The position numbers were made by a program, and so were the translations under genes. Positions 8,547-16,224 of a stretch of 64,000 bases of DNA are shown here, piece after piece. The notes under the pieces are model-generated. The model was not told the DNA's origin, ran no database searches, and saw only the letters and a program-made list of their open reading frames with translations. Each line of letters starts with the position of its first letter. Position 1 is the stretch's first letter. Source of the DNA: Bowmanella denitrificans (GTDB taxonomy: Bacteria > Pseudomonadota > Gammaproteobacteria > Enterobacterales > Alteromonadaceae); contig NZ_PEBU01000011.1 in the NCBI RefSeq assembly GCF_002887595.1, forward strand, positions 62,001 through 126,000, in the 5' to 3' direction.

Positions 8547-8969
8547 CTATTGCTGCTTAAGCAGTGTTATGGCCAGTTTAACGAAGTCAGACGAGGTGAG
8601 AATACCTTGCAACTGCCCTTCTGCCGTCACCACGGGCAGGCAGCCATGCTTGTAATTAACAAAGTATTCAGCCACTTCAAGCAAAGACTGATCTGCTGTG
8701 GCACTGTCCCCATCCTTGATTGCCACATCCATAATCGGCACCCGTTTCTCCTGCTCGCTGAGATTGTCCTGACCATATAGATTGGCCAGCTTCATAACCC
8801 TGGCGACCAGTGCCTTTTGTGTCACAATGGCCATGTATTTGCCAGTTAGCATATCGACAATAGGAATATGTCGGATACCGTATTCGCGGCTCATATTATG
8901 TGCATCGTGCAGGGTCGCCGACTGAGTCAGGGTATGCAGATTGCTGGTCATAATATCTTTTACTTGCAT
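8547..8969 (-). CDS. CBS-domain pair protein
   Basis: 140 residues made almost wholly of two CBS domains. The first begins with the family signature 'MQVKDIMTSNLHTLTQSATL' and has 'GIRHIPIVD'; the second has 'HGCLPVVTAEGQLQGILTSSDFV'. There is no membrane segment or catalytic domain. CBS pairs bind adenine nucleotides or similar ligands and regulate partner proteins; the partner here is unknown. The gene is monocistronic, convergent with the solute-binding protein and divergent from csgD. Confidence 0.88.
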   Translation of the reverse strand: MQVKDIMTSNLHTLTQSATLHDAHNMSREYGIRHIPIVDMLTGKYMAIVTQKALVARVMKLANLYGQDNLSEQEKRVPIMDVAIKDGDSATADQSLLEVAEYFVNYKHGCLPVVTAEGQLQGILTSSDFVKLAITLLKQQ

Positions 8970-9184
8970 TGGACGTCCTCACTAATGGCTCTGTTGCAGA
9001 GAATAAAGTTAAGCATGGACTACCGTTATGATACATATCAAGTTTTTACGTCAGCCCAAAGTCGCAGTGATGGAATCTCAGCCTGTTAGGTATATCTAAC
9101 AACAAGTAACATAAGGTTAATGGTTGTTTTGTTTTAATTTTTAATACCTTTTCTGCGCTACCCAACACTTAGTTATGTGCTTTC

Positions 9185-9213
9185 TTGACAAGTTGTGATC
9201 CCTATACCAGTAT
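9185..9213 (+). promoter_or_regulatory. Possible csgD promoter
   Basis: TTGACA (9185-9190) lies about 70 nt upstream of csgD, with TATACC (9203-9208) and CAGTAT (9208-9213) downstream. The 17-nt spacer favours CAGTAT, while CTATACC resembles a sigma-S type -10. The 288-bp gap 8970-9257 holds no gene I can see. Confidence 0.35.
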
Positions 9214-9257
9214 CAATTCAAGGAGTTGGAAAACATCCATCAGGGAAGAGATAGTGT

Positions 9258-9935
9258 ATGGATATTAATACATGTTCAGTGCTGATTGTTCATATTGGTG
9301 AGGCTGCTCACCAAAGTCAGGAAGCTGATATTTTTCTGCGTTTATTGAAAACCCGTCCGGCACGTATTCAGGAAGTGGATTGTCCATCCAAAATTCATAA
9401 CCCCAGCCAGTTCGATTTATTGTTTTTTAATATTCAGGGTGCTTATTGGGGCGAAATGCTACCGGGTTACTTGCTTGATCTGGCTGTCGAACATCGCATT
9501 GCGCTGTTTAACGCCAGCCAGGATAGTATTTGCGAAACATTAGTATTACTGGCTGGTATCGATGGGGTTTTTTATCGGCAGGATCCCCCCGATTTGATTC
9601 TCAAAGGCATTGGCCATTTGCTGGATAAGCAGCGCTGGTTCAGACGTGACGCCATGGACAGAGCATTGCAGACTTTGCTTAAGTGTGCACCAGTGGCCGG
9701 CCAGAACCGGCAAAAGCAAGATGAAGAATTCGATGCTCTCACCAAGCGCGAAATGACGATAGTCCGCATGTTATCCAGTGGTGCGCAAAACAAAGAGATT
9801 GCCAATCAACTGCATATCAGCACCAATACGGTTAAAACCCATCTGTACAGCGTGTTCAGAAAAACCCACTGTCGTAACCGGCTGGAATTATTAAGTTGGG
9901 TGCAACAACATCTGCCTATGCAAATGGTGATGTAA
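9258..9935 (+). CDS. csgD: CsgD-like LuxR-family curli regulator
   Basis: 225 residues. The N-terminal half is a receiver-like domain without an obvious phospho-aspartate set. It carries the CsgD-type segment 'IDGVFYRQDPPDLILKGIGH' near 108-127. The C-terminal LuxR helix-turn-helix (about 158-215) includes 'LTKREMTIVRMLSSGAQNKE' and 'ISTNTVKTHLYSVFRKT'. This closely parallels E. coli CsgD, the master activator of curli genes. It lies 6 kb from csgBAEFG and is transcribed towards it. The ATG has AGGGAAGAG upstream. A generic LuxR regulator is the alternative, but the neighbourhood makes CsgD much more likely. Confidence 0.85.
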   Translation: MDINTCSVLIVHIGEAAHQSQEADIFLRLLKTRPARIQEVDCPSKIHNPSQFDLLFFNIQGAYWGEMLPGYLLDLAVEHRIALFNASQDSICETLVLLAGIDGVFYRQDPPDLILKGIGHLLDKQRWFRRDAMDRALQTLLKCAPVAGQNRQKQDEEFDALTKREMTIVRMLSSGAQNKEIANQLHISTNTVKTHLYSVFRKTHCRNRLELLSWVQQHLPMQMVM

Positions 9936-10052
9936 CTCGTTTTGCCAGTCTTGAGCCGAACGCCATTTAATCTAGACAACCATCTGATTTATAAGTAACT
10001 TATCCAGATAGATGTTGCTGTGGCGGCTAGTCCGCGGTTTGAAGGATAAGAT

Positions 10053-10745
10053 ATGAAAGGATGCTTGCTGGTCTTGTTGACCTTGACTATGGTTGGTTGT
10101 GCCAAAACACAAGTGCATCTGTATGGGCGCTATCTGCAACCCGAGCAAATACAACAGGTGACCCAGGCCCTCGAAACTGAGGGCTATCAGGTGCAGGTCA
10201 ATCGTCTGGCCTTTCCGGCTGATATTCATCAGTCCTCCCTGGTCTATTCATTAATGCTCAAAGATGTCAGCAAGCTGGACAGGGTGATGGCGGCTTCGGC
10301 AAGTCAGGGCTGGTATGTGCACAATGTTACCGCTATGGTCAAAGGCAATCATTGGTATACCAAAGACAGTATGGGGTTGTTTTTGTTGCCTGAAGGGGTA
10401 GACCCATCTGATCCAAGTGCCGCAGAAAATATGAGTTTTAACTATCAAAGCAGTGGCTGTGAACAATCTCCCGGATTGCAATTGTCCGACGATCATACTT
10501 TTCGTATTCAGCCGGTAGCGGAAGTACCCTTTGACGCCGACTGGCATCAGGGAACATGGAGGCTAAAGGAATCAGCCTATCTGGAGCTGACGCCTAAAGC
10601 CGACCCCACCTGGTCTTACTATCTTGAACTGCAGCGCAGTACCGAAACCGATCAACTGGGTCAGGCCGAAGTGATCCGCTTAACACCAATGCGCACCTAT
10701 CTGATGTTCGGTAAATGCAGCTTTGAATATGGTGTGCGTAGTTAA
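10053..10745 (+). CDS. Unknown lipoprotein beside csgD
   Basis: 230 residues with a lipoprotein signal peptide; the lipobox is MVGC with Cys16. The mature protein has an N-terminal alpha/beta segment (about 20-105) that resembles a small ferredoxin-like domain: 'LYGRYLQPEQIQQVTQALE', then 'ALIHQ'-type strands. A second beta-rich domain follows with two cysteines, near residues 137 ('SGCEQ') and 223 ('GKCSF'). I do not recognise a named family. It lies about 120 nt after csgD on the same strand and may be co-transcribed. A role in curli assembly or envelope sensing is a guess from position only. Confidence 0.7.
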   Translation: MKGCLLVLLTLTMVGCAKTQVHLYGRYLQPEQIQQVTQALETEGYQVQVNRLAFPADIHQSSLVYSLMLKDVSKLDRVMAASASQGWYVHNVTAMVKGNHWYTKDSMGLFLLPEGVDPSDPSAAENMSFNYQSSGCEQSPGLQLSDDHTFRIQPVAEVPFDADWHQGTWRLKESAYLELTPKADPTWSYYLELQRSTETDQLGQAEVIRLTPMRTYLMFGKCSFEYGVRS

Positions 10746-10780
10746 GTGCTGCAATCTCTGTGGTGACAATAAATTTGTGC

Positions 10781-11290
10781 GAAAGCGTAAATAACCACAG
10801 AGGCACAGAGAACACGGAGGGGGAAGGAATTGTCACTGCGAGCTTTTCTTTGCGCACTCAGCGGCTTTGCGAGAGGTCTTCAATACCAGCTAAAGGCCAA
10901 CAAATACAAAATACATTCTCGCAGAGGCGCAAAGCGGACCAAGATCTTAACCAGGTTCACAAGTCTCTGTGCTCTTCGTGCCTCTGTGGTTACATTCTAT
11001 CCGCGAAAAAGCGTTAATAACCACGGAGGCACAAAGAACACGGAGGGGGTGAAGGAATTGTCAGTGCGCACTTTTCTTGGCGCACTCAGCGGCTTTGCGA
11101 GAGGTATTCAATATCAGCTAAAGGCCAACAAATACTCAATACGTTCTCGCAGAGGCACAAAGCGAACCAAGATCTTAACCAGGTTCACAAGTCTCTGTGC
11201 TCTTCGTGCCTCTGTGGTGACGTTCTATCAGCGCGAAAGCGTAAATAACCACAGAGACACAGAGAACACGGAGGGGGCGAGGTAATGCCG
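10781..11290. repeat. 2.2 tandem copies of a ~227-bp interspersed repeat
   Basis: The segment 'AACCACAGAGGCACAGAGAA' recurs at 10793, 11019 (as AACCACGGAGG) and 11247, a period of 226-228 bp, and the full unit is nearly identical between copies. Each unit ends and begins with complementary arms (CTCTGTGCTCTTCGTGCC against GGCACAGAGAACACGGAG), so junctions can fold into long hairpins. Open frames seen through it repeat the same peptide in tandem and are not believable genes. Partial copies lie at 11782-11960, 12038-12098 and 45873-45898. Confidence 0.9.
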
Positions 11291-11326
11291 GAAATCATGT
11301 CGATTAGCTGAGAAAAGGTGAGCTTG

Positions 11327-11461
11327 TTAAGGCTTATTTGAATCGGACTTTGATCGCTCTTGTTTCTGTTCTTCAATTAGCTTGGCAAAGTCCGAGTGTC
11401 CCTTCATCTTCCTGATTTGTGAGAGAGTGGCACGTGTCTTTCCTATTCGCTTTTTCATCAT
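11327..11461 (-). CDS. 44-residue protein, paralog of the adjacent antitoxin-like N-terminus
   Basis: ATG at 11461 overlaps the TGA of the upstream gene (ATGA), and the frame ends with TAA at 11329-11327. The product is basic (KKRIGKTR near its start) and lacks a recognisable domain. Its segment 'TRATLSQIRKMKGHSDFAK' aligns with 'TRLTITQIRKLKSLSDAKK' of the upstream product, with about 11 of 21 positions identical, so the two are related. It lacks the acidic C-terminal BrnA-like half. It could be a truncated duplicate or a second small regulator. Translational coupling and similarity make a real gene plausible. Confidence 0.5.
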   Translation of the reverse strand: MMKKRIGKTRATLSQIRKMKGHSDFAKLIEEQKQERSKSDSNKP

Positions 11462-11640
11462 TTTTTCCTCACAAGTTCAAATTGAGCCAGTTCTTCGTCC
11501 GTTAATTCATATAAATCCGGGTCCAATGCGATTTGCCTGGCGATATCTTGTTCTGATGTGTTTTCAAATTTTTTAGCATCGGAAAGACTCTTGAGCTTCC
11601 GGATTTGAGTTATTGTCAACCTGGTTGTTTTTTCTGTCAT
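11458..11640 (-). CDS. brnA: BrnA-like antitoxin of a degraded toxin-antitoxin pair
   Basis: 60 residues. The C-terminal half, 'TSEQDIARQIALDPDLYELT' followed by 'DEELAQFELV', matches the BrnA-type pattern (S/T-x-x-D-I-x-x-x-I-A-x-D-P-D ... L-T-D-E). An AAGGTG ribosome site lies 7 nt before the ATG. The ATG overlaps the TGA of a BrnT-like fragment upstream, the usual brnT-brnA order with translational coupling. BrnA binds and neutralises the BrnT ribonuclease and represses the operon. Here the toxin is broken, so this would be an orphan antitoxin. The N-terminus resembles the 44-residue product downstream. Confidence 0.7.
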   Translation of the reverse strand: MTEKTTRLTITQIRKLKSLSDAKKFENTSEQDIARQIALDPDLYELTDEELAQFELVRKK

Positions 11641-11792
11641 TTTGATACACCTTGGGAAAATGTACGTGACTCGTATTGATATATTTCTTTGGTGTTAGCT
11701 CTGCGCGCAGAAATGATTCGATTAACTGACACTCCACGTTCGTAGACGCGAACAGTTGATACGACGAACAAGATTCCAATAGTGGACCAAGA
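11637..11792 (-). pseudogene. brnT: brnT toxin remnant (C-terminal ~45 residues)
   Basis: In the frame ending TGA at 11639-11637 the translation contains 'ILFVVSTVRVYERG' and 'NRIISARRANTKEIYQYE', the signature C-terminus of BrnT ribonucleases (L-x-V-V-x-T, then R-I-I-S-A-R-x-A-x-x-x-E-x-x-x-Y-E). The frame is stopped by TGA at 11795-11793. Sequence from about 11782 upward belongs to the interspersed repeat, not to BrnT. The N-terminal half, including the catalytic start of the family, is absent and is not found beyond the repeat. The toxin was therefore probably lost by insertion or recombination of the repeat. Confidence 0.75.
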
Positions 11793-11960
11793 TCATAATC
11801 TGGTGAGTTCCAAGTCTCTGTGCTCTTCGTGCCTCTGTGGTTACATTCTATCCGCGAAAAAGCGTTAATAACCACGGAGGCACAGAGAACACGGAGGGGG
11901 TGAAGGTATTGCCACTGCGCGCTTTTCTTTGTGTACGTAGCGGCTTTGCGAGAAGCCGAT
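11782..11960. repeat. Partial copy of the interspersed repeat, truncating brnT
   Basis: It begins near GGACCAAGATC (11784) and has arms at 11816-11842 and 11870-11896 that pair over about 23 of 27 bases. It ends near 'CGGCTTTGCGAGA' (11941-11953), the same order as in the 10781-11290 array. Its left boundary coincides with the break in the BrnT reading frame. Confidence 0.8.
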
Positions 11961-12037
11961 ATTATTCACCGTCCAGGTGCCAAAAGCTCTGATTTTTCAA
12001 TGGTATGCATCAAAACCCTTCTGTTTTTCTTCGTGCC

Positions 12038-12098
12038 CTCTGTGCCTCTGTGGTGAAACTTATTCAACCAAAATATTAATAACCACAGAGGCACAGAG
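12038..12098. repeat. Hairpin-forming copy of the repeat arms
   Basis: CTCTGTGCCTCTGTGGT (12038-12054) and ACCACAGAGGCACAGAG (12082-12098) are perfect 17-bp inverted repeats with a 27-nt loop. It sits 98 nt downstream of csgG in the gap 11961-12195, which holds no gene. Confidence 0.85.
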
Positions 12099-12195
12099 AA
12101 CACGGAGTCTTTAGGAGTAAAATATGGGTTCTCCTGTCTTTCTCCTTGATCTCGGCGGCTCTGCGCTGAGATGCTGTGCTGGCAAAAGTTAGCAG

Positions 12196-12972
12196 CTAGC
12201 TTTGGGCGGCCCACACCCGTTTTTCAATGCCTTTGTGCACCAGATCGGTCAGGGCTTTTTCAATGGCCTGCTTTACGCAGATATGCATAGGCTCATTAGT
12301 AGTGAAACCGCCTTCCGCTTCGGCCAGGCGTTTAAAGCTCACATAGCGGAAGAAGCCGCCGCGCATTTCCTGACTCAGCACAGTTTTGCTGGTGGATACC
12401 GACAGCAATACCTGACCGGTACGTACATCTATGGCGCGCAGGTAAACAGAGATTTGATCCTCCCGGTACAGCTCAGAGGCGCCGATACCAAAATACTCAG
12501 CGCCAAAACCACCGGTACGAATATTGGAGTCGTAGCTGATGATGCCGCCTTCCAACAGCAGCTTGGCAGTGGTGAGCGGTGGTAACTCATCTTTTTCTTC
12601 TTTGCCGTCGGCCTGCAGGCCGGCGCGGATGATTTTGCGTTCGGTCAGAATGTTCTGCAAGCCCTCACGTTCCACCGGTAGAAACCAATTAGAATCTGCC
12701 AGGGCCTGCATCAGAATTGAGGTGGCACCCTGAGTGACCGCAGTGGAAAAAGAACTGACATTGGCCTGTGGCTTATACTGCCCGGTCTGATCGCGAAAGG
12801 CGTATACCGACACCGGAATCATGCCTTTGGGCGGGGGTAGCGCCAGTAGATCCTGATAGTTATCGGTGGGGCTTAAGGTCACGGCGGGCTGCTGCCCCGG
12901 GGGGAAGAGAGGCCCCATGCTGCTACAACCGCTCAGTAACAGAAACAGCAATAAACTAACTGAACGCAACAT
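12196..12972 (-). CDS. csgG: Curli secretion channel lipoprotein CsgG
   Basis: 258 residues with a lipoprotein signal (LLSGC, Cys16). The mature protein follows the CsgG family: 'PVSVYAFRDQTGQYKPQ' near 50-66, 'REGLQNILTERKIIR' near 100-115, and a C-terminal part with 'AIDVRTGQVLLSVSTSKT'. CsgG forms the nonameric outer-membrane pore through which curlin subunits leave the cell. I start at the ATG at 12972, 4 nt after csgF, giving a normal signal peptide. A TTG at 12999 would overlap csgF and add nine residues. It is the last gene of the csgBAEFG run. Confidence 0.93.
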   Translation of the reverse strand: MLRSVSLLLFLLLSGCSSMGPLFPPGQQPAVTLSPTDNYQDLLALPPPKGMIPVSVYAFRDQTGQYKPQANVSSFSTAVTQGATSILMQALADSNWFLPVEREGLQNILTERKIIRAGLQADGKEEKDELPPLTTAKLLLEGGIISYDSNIRTGGFGAEYFGIGASELYREDQISVYLRAIDVRTGQVLLSVSTSKTVLSQEMRGGFFRYVSFKRLAEAEGGFTTNEPMHICVKQAIEKALTDLVHKGIEKRVWAAQS

Positions 12973-12976
12973 GGGC

Positions 12977-13396
12977 TTATCCAAACTTAGGTACCTCAAT
13001 CACCGTGACTTCGCCATTGAGCAAGTGGGTGATCTGAACTGTGATGCTGTCAGTGTTACTGGTCAGGATCTGAATTTCATAATCGCCGCTGACAAACACC
13101 GAATCCTGATTAAATACGCTGTCATCCACATCCTCACCAAAGGCCAGGTCGGTAATCTCGCGTACCATTTTGTTGATATAGGCACGCTCCAGAGATTCTT
13201 GAAATTTCTCCGCGTAGGTGCGTTCTTCTAGATGTTCCTTGTGTTTGTTTTGTGCCTGGGCTTTGCCCATCAGCAGGCTACCGTTAAGTGGGTTGCCGCC
13301 AAAGCTGGGGTTGATTGGGGTATAAACCAGCTCAGTTGCTACGGTCTTGCCCGTTATCAGGGTGAGTGCAACCAGCGTTAAATTAATCTTATTCAT
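12977..13396 (-). CDS. csgF: Curli assembly factor CsgF
   Basis: 139 residues with a signal peptide (about 1-20, ending VAT-ELV). The mature N-terminus 'YTPINPSFGGNPLNGSLLMG' is the hallmark of CsgF, the segment that plugs into the CsgG pore. CsgF sits at the cell surface and couples nucleation by CsgB to secretion. The gene lies 3 nt after csgE and just before csgG, so they are co-transcribed. Confidence 0.95.
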   Translation of the reverse strand: MNKINLTLVALTLITGKTVATELVYTPINPSFGGNPLNGSLLMGKAQAQNKHKEHLEERTYAEKFQESLERAYINKMVREITDLAFGEDVDDSVFNQDSVFVSGDYEIQILTSNTDSITVQITHLLNGEVTVIEVPKFG

Positions 13397-13399
13397 TTT

Positions 13400-13783
13400 C
13401 TACCATCCGTTTTCGGCCATATCTGCGCTGCTGCTGTCAAACCTGGCATTCGCCATGGCTTGCAATAAAGCCAGCATTGCTTCTTCCACTTTATCTTCCA
13501 TGGGCGACTGTCTCCTTCCCATATAAGTCATGTAGATAACCTGATTATTCAGTTGTATGGTCAATTTGGTGCCCGCCCTGGGGACCACTTGTTCCTTAAC
13601 AACTACATTGAAATTCTGGGTTTGTGGTACGTCTTGCCATAGTCGGCTAAGGCGTTGATAAAACTCCCGTCCGAAGCGGCTGAAAGTGTTGTCCAGCAGC
13701 AAGCCTCCTAGCTCCACTTCAGCCATACTGGGCGTTGCCAGACTAAGCAGTAGGGCGTATAGCAGGTTTCTGGTAACAGACAT
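13400..13783 (-). CDS. csgE: Curli secretion specificity factor CsgE
   Basis: 127 residues with a signal peptide ending SMA-EVE. The mature protein 'GGLLLDNTFSRFGREFYQRL' and 'VVVKEQVVPRAGTKLTIQLN' are clear CsgE features. CsgE caps the periplasmic side of CsgG and selects substrates. It lies 46 nt after csgA and is followed immediately by csgF. Confidence 0.94.
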   Translation of the reverse strand: MSVTRNLLYALLLSLATPSMAEVELGGLLLDNTFSRFGREFYQRLSRLWQDVPQTQNFNVVVKEQVVPRAGTKLTIQLNNQVIYMTYMGRRQSPMEDKVEEAMLALLQAMANARFDSSSADMAENGW

Positions 13784-13829
13784 AAAAATGGCGGACCGCA
13801 GATAGTACTTTGGCCCGCCCCTCCACGCG

Positions 13830-15347
13830 CTATTGTTGAACTATGGTGGCAGTGTTCCAGTCGCCCACCTGAGCGATGCTGATACTGCCGCCGTTACTGA
13901 TAACAGCACCTTCCACGATGTTACCGTTACCCACCTGGCTAATAGACAGTTGCACGGAATCGCCGCCAATCAACATGGCTGCACCCCCTTCACCCACAAC
14001 CATGTTTTCATTGCCTTCCTGTAGGATGTCAATGAGATGGTTGCTGCCTTCAATGAGCAGGTCCAAGGCGTTAAGATCACCATTTTGGGCGATATCCACC
14101 TGATTGCTGTTACTGTCCAGCAGGGTGCTGATATTCACCACGGCGTCATTCATGTTGCCGTCCTGCATCAGGCTGATGTCATTGTCATCTGTAGTCAGAC
14201 TGAAATCAGGGTAGGAGGCTTGAACCACCGCGACGTTCTCATCACCACTTTGATTGATAGTGACGTTATTGTCGGTACCGTTGAAGTTGACCAAATGGCT
14301 TTGGTTCAGGTTACCATTTTGCATGGTGGTAAAGTCGTTACCTGAACCAATGGCACCCATATAGGCATCGTTGCCGTCGCCCATCTGCATCAGATTAAAG
14401 TCATTGTCTTCACCAACAAGCTCGAAACTGGCAATGTTGTCGTTACCCGTCTGGCTGACCATCACATCATTGTTGTCGCCGGTGAACAATGCCGAAGCTG
14501 CACTGTTGTAATCACCATTTTGATCGATGCTGATGTCGTTGCCACTGCCGAGAATTTCATCCAGATTGGCGGCGTTATACTCGCCATCCTGATCGATCTC
14601 GATATTGTTGTCTTCGCCCTGAAGCAGGCTCAGTGTGAACTGGTTGCGCCGTCCGTCCTGCACGGTTTCCAGGTCGTTGCCATCGCCTTGCAGGTCGCGT
14701 ACGCGGCTAACGTTCCAATAGCCATCCTGCTCTATATCAAAGCTATTGCTGTTGCCTGAAACGACATCCAGATGGGTTTCGTTCCATTCGCCACTTTGCA
14801 AGATTCCAATGTCATTACCTGAACCTTGCAGATTTTTCACATAGCCCCATTGGCCGCCTTCGCTTTGGTCAATGCTGATATGGTTGTCATCTCCCACCAC
14901 AATGGCTTGGGCTTCATTGGTCAGACCCAGATAACCAATATCTTCAGTTTGGGTGATATTCAGCTCGTTACCATTACCCGTTACCGACACTTCGGCCTGA
15001 CTGTCATTACCCTGCTGATTCAGATTGAGGTCGTTGGCTTCACCTGTCAGGGTACTGACGCTGATATTACCTGTGCCTGACTGTGTGACTGAGGCATCGT
15101 TGGCATCGCCTTCCACGGTCAGGCTGATACCGTTGGTGTCCCCTTCCTGAAATAGACTGACGTTATTGCCTTGAGTGGCACCGCCGGTTGAAATTTGCGT
15201 AAGCTGAATCACATTACCGACGGCATCCGCCATAATGTCGGTTTTCAGCACCACATCGGTACTCTTGGTTTCATCGGCCATCACTGCCTGACTGGCCCCC
15301 AGGGCACAGAGGATGGCGCAAGTTAGTAGGGATTTTTGGATTTTCAC
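13830..15347 (-). CDS. csgA: Giant curlin (CsgA-like) with about 19 curlin repeats
   Basis: 505 residues, more than three times E. coli CsgA (151). A signal peptide ends near VMA-DET (about residue 25). The rest is an almost unbroken array of about 22-residue curlin repeats with the core Q-x-G-x-x-N, for example QSGEWN, QDGYWN, QDGEYN, QNGDYN, QTGNDN, QSGDEN and QVGDWN. I count about 17 good and two degenerate units. The repeats are strongly acidic. It is the major amyloid fibre subunit by position between csgB and csgE. I start at GTG 15347, with GGAG 6 nt upstream; the longer frame to 15392 would overlap csgB. Confidence 0.9.
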   Translation of the reverse strand: MKIQKSLLTCAILCALGASQAVMADETKSTDVVLKTDIMADAVGNVIQLTQISTGGATQGNNVSLFQEGDTNGISLTVEGDANDASVTQSGTGNISVSTLTGEANDLNLNQQGNDSQAEVSVTGNGNELNITQTEDIGYLGLTNEAQAIVVGDDNHISIDQSEGGQWGYVKNLQGSGNDIGILQSGEWNETHLDVVSGNSNSFDIEQDGYWNVSRVRDLQGDGNDLETVQDGRRNQFTLSLLQGEDNNIEIDQDGEYNAANLDEILGSGNDISIDQNGDYNSAASALFTGDNNDVMVSQTGNDNIASFELVGEDNDFNLMQMGDGNDAYMGAIGSGNDFTTMQNGNLNQSHLVNFNGTDNNVTINQSGDENVAVVQASYPDFSLTTDDNDISLMQDGNMNDAVVNISTLLDSNSNQVDIAQNGDLNALDLLIEGSNHLIDILQEGNENMVVGEGGAAMLIGGDSVQLSISQVGNGNIVEGAVISNGGSISIAQVGDWNTATIVQQ

Positions 15348-15375
15348 CTTGTTCTCCAAATTGTTTTTGATGGGA

Positions 15376-15846
15376 TCAACGTTGATACACATTGACCACC
15401 ATGTTGCTTCCTATCTGGTGAACCCTGAACTGCTGGTCACCGCTTTGCCAGATATTCGCCGTGTTGGCGTCGCCCTGTTGAATGACATCCACCAGGTTGT
15501 CCTGCCCCCATTGCTGCACATTGGCAGTATTCCCTATGCCTTGCTGCAAGATATTGGCGACATTACCGTCACCCTGTTGCAACAGGGCAATATGATTACC
15601 GTTGCTTGTGCTCTGGCTGATTGTTGCTTTGTTGAAAATTCCATATTGGCCAATGACCAGCGTATTTGTCTGGTTTTGAACCGATGCCGATAGGCTGATT
15701 GACAGAGGAGAGTCCTGCAAATCTGTACCAGAGAGTAGGTCTTGTGCCTGCACAGATGTGCCGAAAGCCAGCAATAATGCCCCGAAGGTCAGGCCTGTTT
15801 GCCTGCTTAATTCCCTGAATGCATTGTTGTTTTTATTGGTTTTCAT
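15376..15846 (-). CDS. csgB: Curli nucleator CsgB-like minor subunit
   Basis: 156 residues with a signal peptide ending VQA-QDL (about 35). Repeats of about 22 residues carry Q-x-G-x-x-N cores: QYGIFN, QQGDGN, QQGIGN, QWGQDN and QQGDAN. The last unit (QIGSNM) is degenerate and ends in arginine, typical of CsgB, which anchors to the surface and seeds CsgA polymerisation. It is the first gene of the operon, 28 nt before csgA. No strong ribosome site is visible before the ATG. Confidence 0.88.
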   Translation of the reverse strand: MKTNKNNNAFRELSRQTGLTFGALLLAFGTSVQAQDLLSGTDLQDSPLSISLSASVQNQTNTLVIGQYGIFNKATISQSTSNGNHIALLQQGDGNVANILQQGIGNTANVQQWGQDNLVDVIQQGDANTANIWQSGDQQFRVHQIGSNMVVNVYQR

Positions 15847-16224
15847 ATTTTGGCGCTACTGACTAGATACGTTCGCCATTTCACTCTAGGGGGTTTGCGC
15901 TGGGATGAATATCGCCAAAAACGCTTAACTTGCGCTGACCGCCAATTGACGTCGTTTGCCTGCCATTGCCTGGACTTTTTTATCGGTTTAAACCGGGCGC
16001 CTCATACAAAAGTACCAGATGTTTGCTCATGCAAAAGTCGCAGAAAGGTTGGCCTGTGGGGATAAAACTCATGCTAAGGGCGTATTTTCATGGATTAAAC
16101 TGGCGCCTGCTGATGGACTCTGCTAATTCTGGTTGCGTTGCGAAAATTCCCGATAGTGACATGGAGAATCCTTCAGGCGCCGGTGCAAGCCGGTTTTAAG
16201 GAACAGCTAAGATGGATTCCAACC
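15847..16224. other. Intergenic region between divergent csgB and subtilase genes
   Basis: This 378-bp region must hold the csgB promoter (leftward) and the subtilase promoter (rightward). I see no convincing coding sequence, paired promoter elements or riboswitch in it. A CsgD site is expected but could not be placed with confidence. Confidence 0.5.

Noticed and set aside
10760-11285. Open frames of 85 and 151 codons on the + strand
   Set aside because: They lie wholly in the 227-bp repeat array and translate the same peptide twice in tandem; there is no ribosome site and no family.
11573-11875. Leftward open frame of 100 codons overlapping the brnA-like gene
   Set aside because: It reads through the repeat and the brnT remnant in the wrong frame; the BrnT-like frame is a different one.
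13833-15693. Several antisense frames over csgA and csgB
   Set aside because: They mirror the regular curlin repeat coding pattern; they have no ribosome sites or known families.
15847-16224. Cyclic-di-GMP or other riboswitch upstream of the subtilase
   Set aside because: Some GC-rich pairs near 16170-16196 suggested a fold, but no conserved riboswitch core could be matched.
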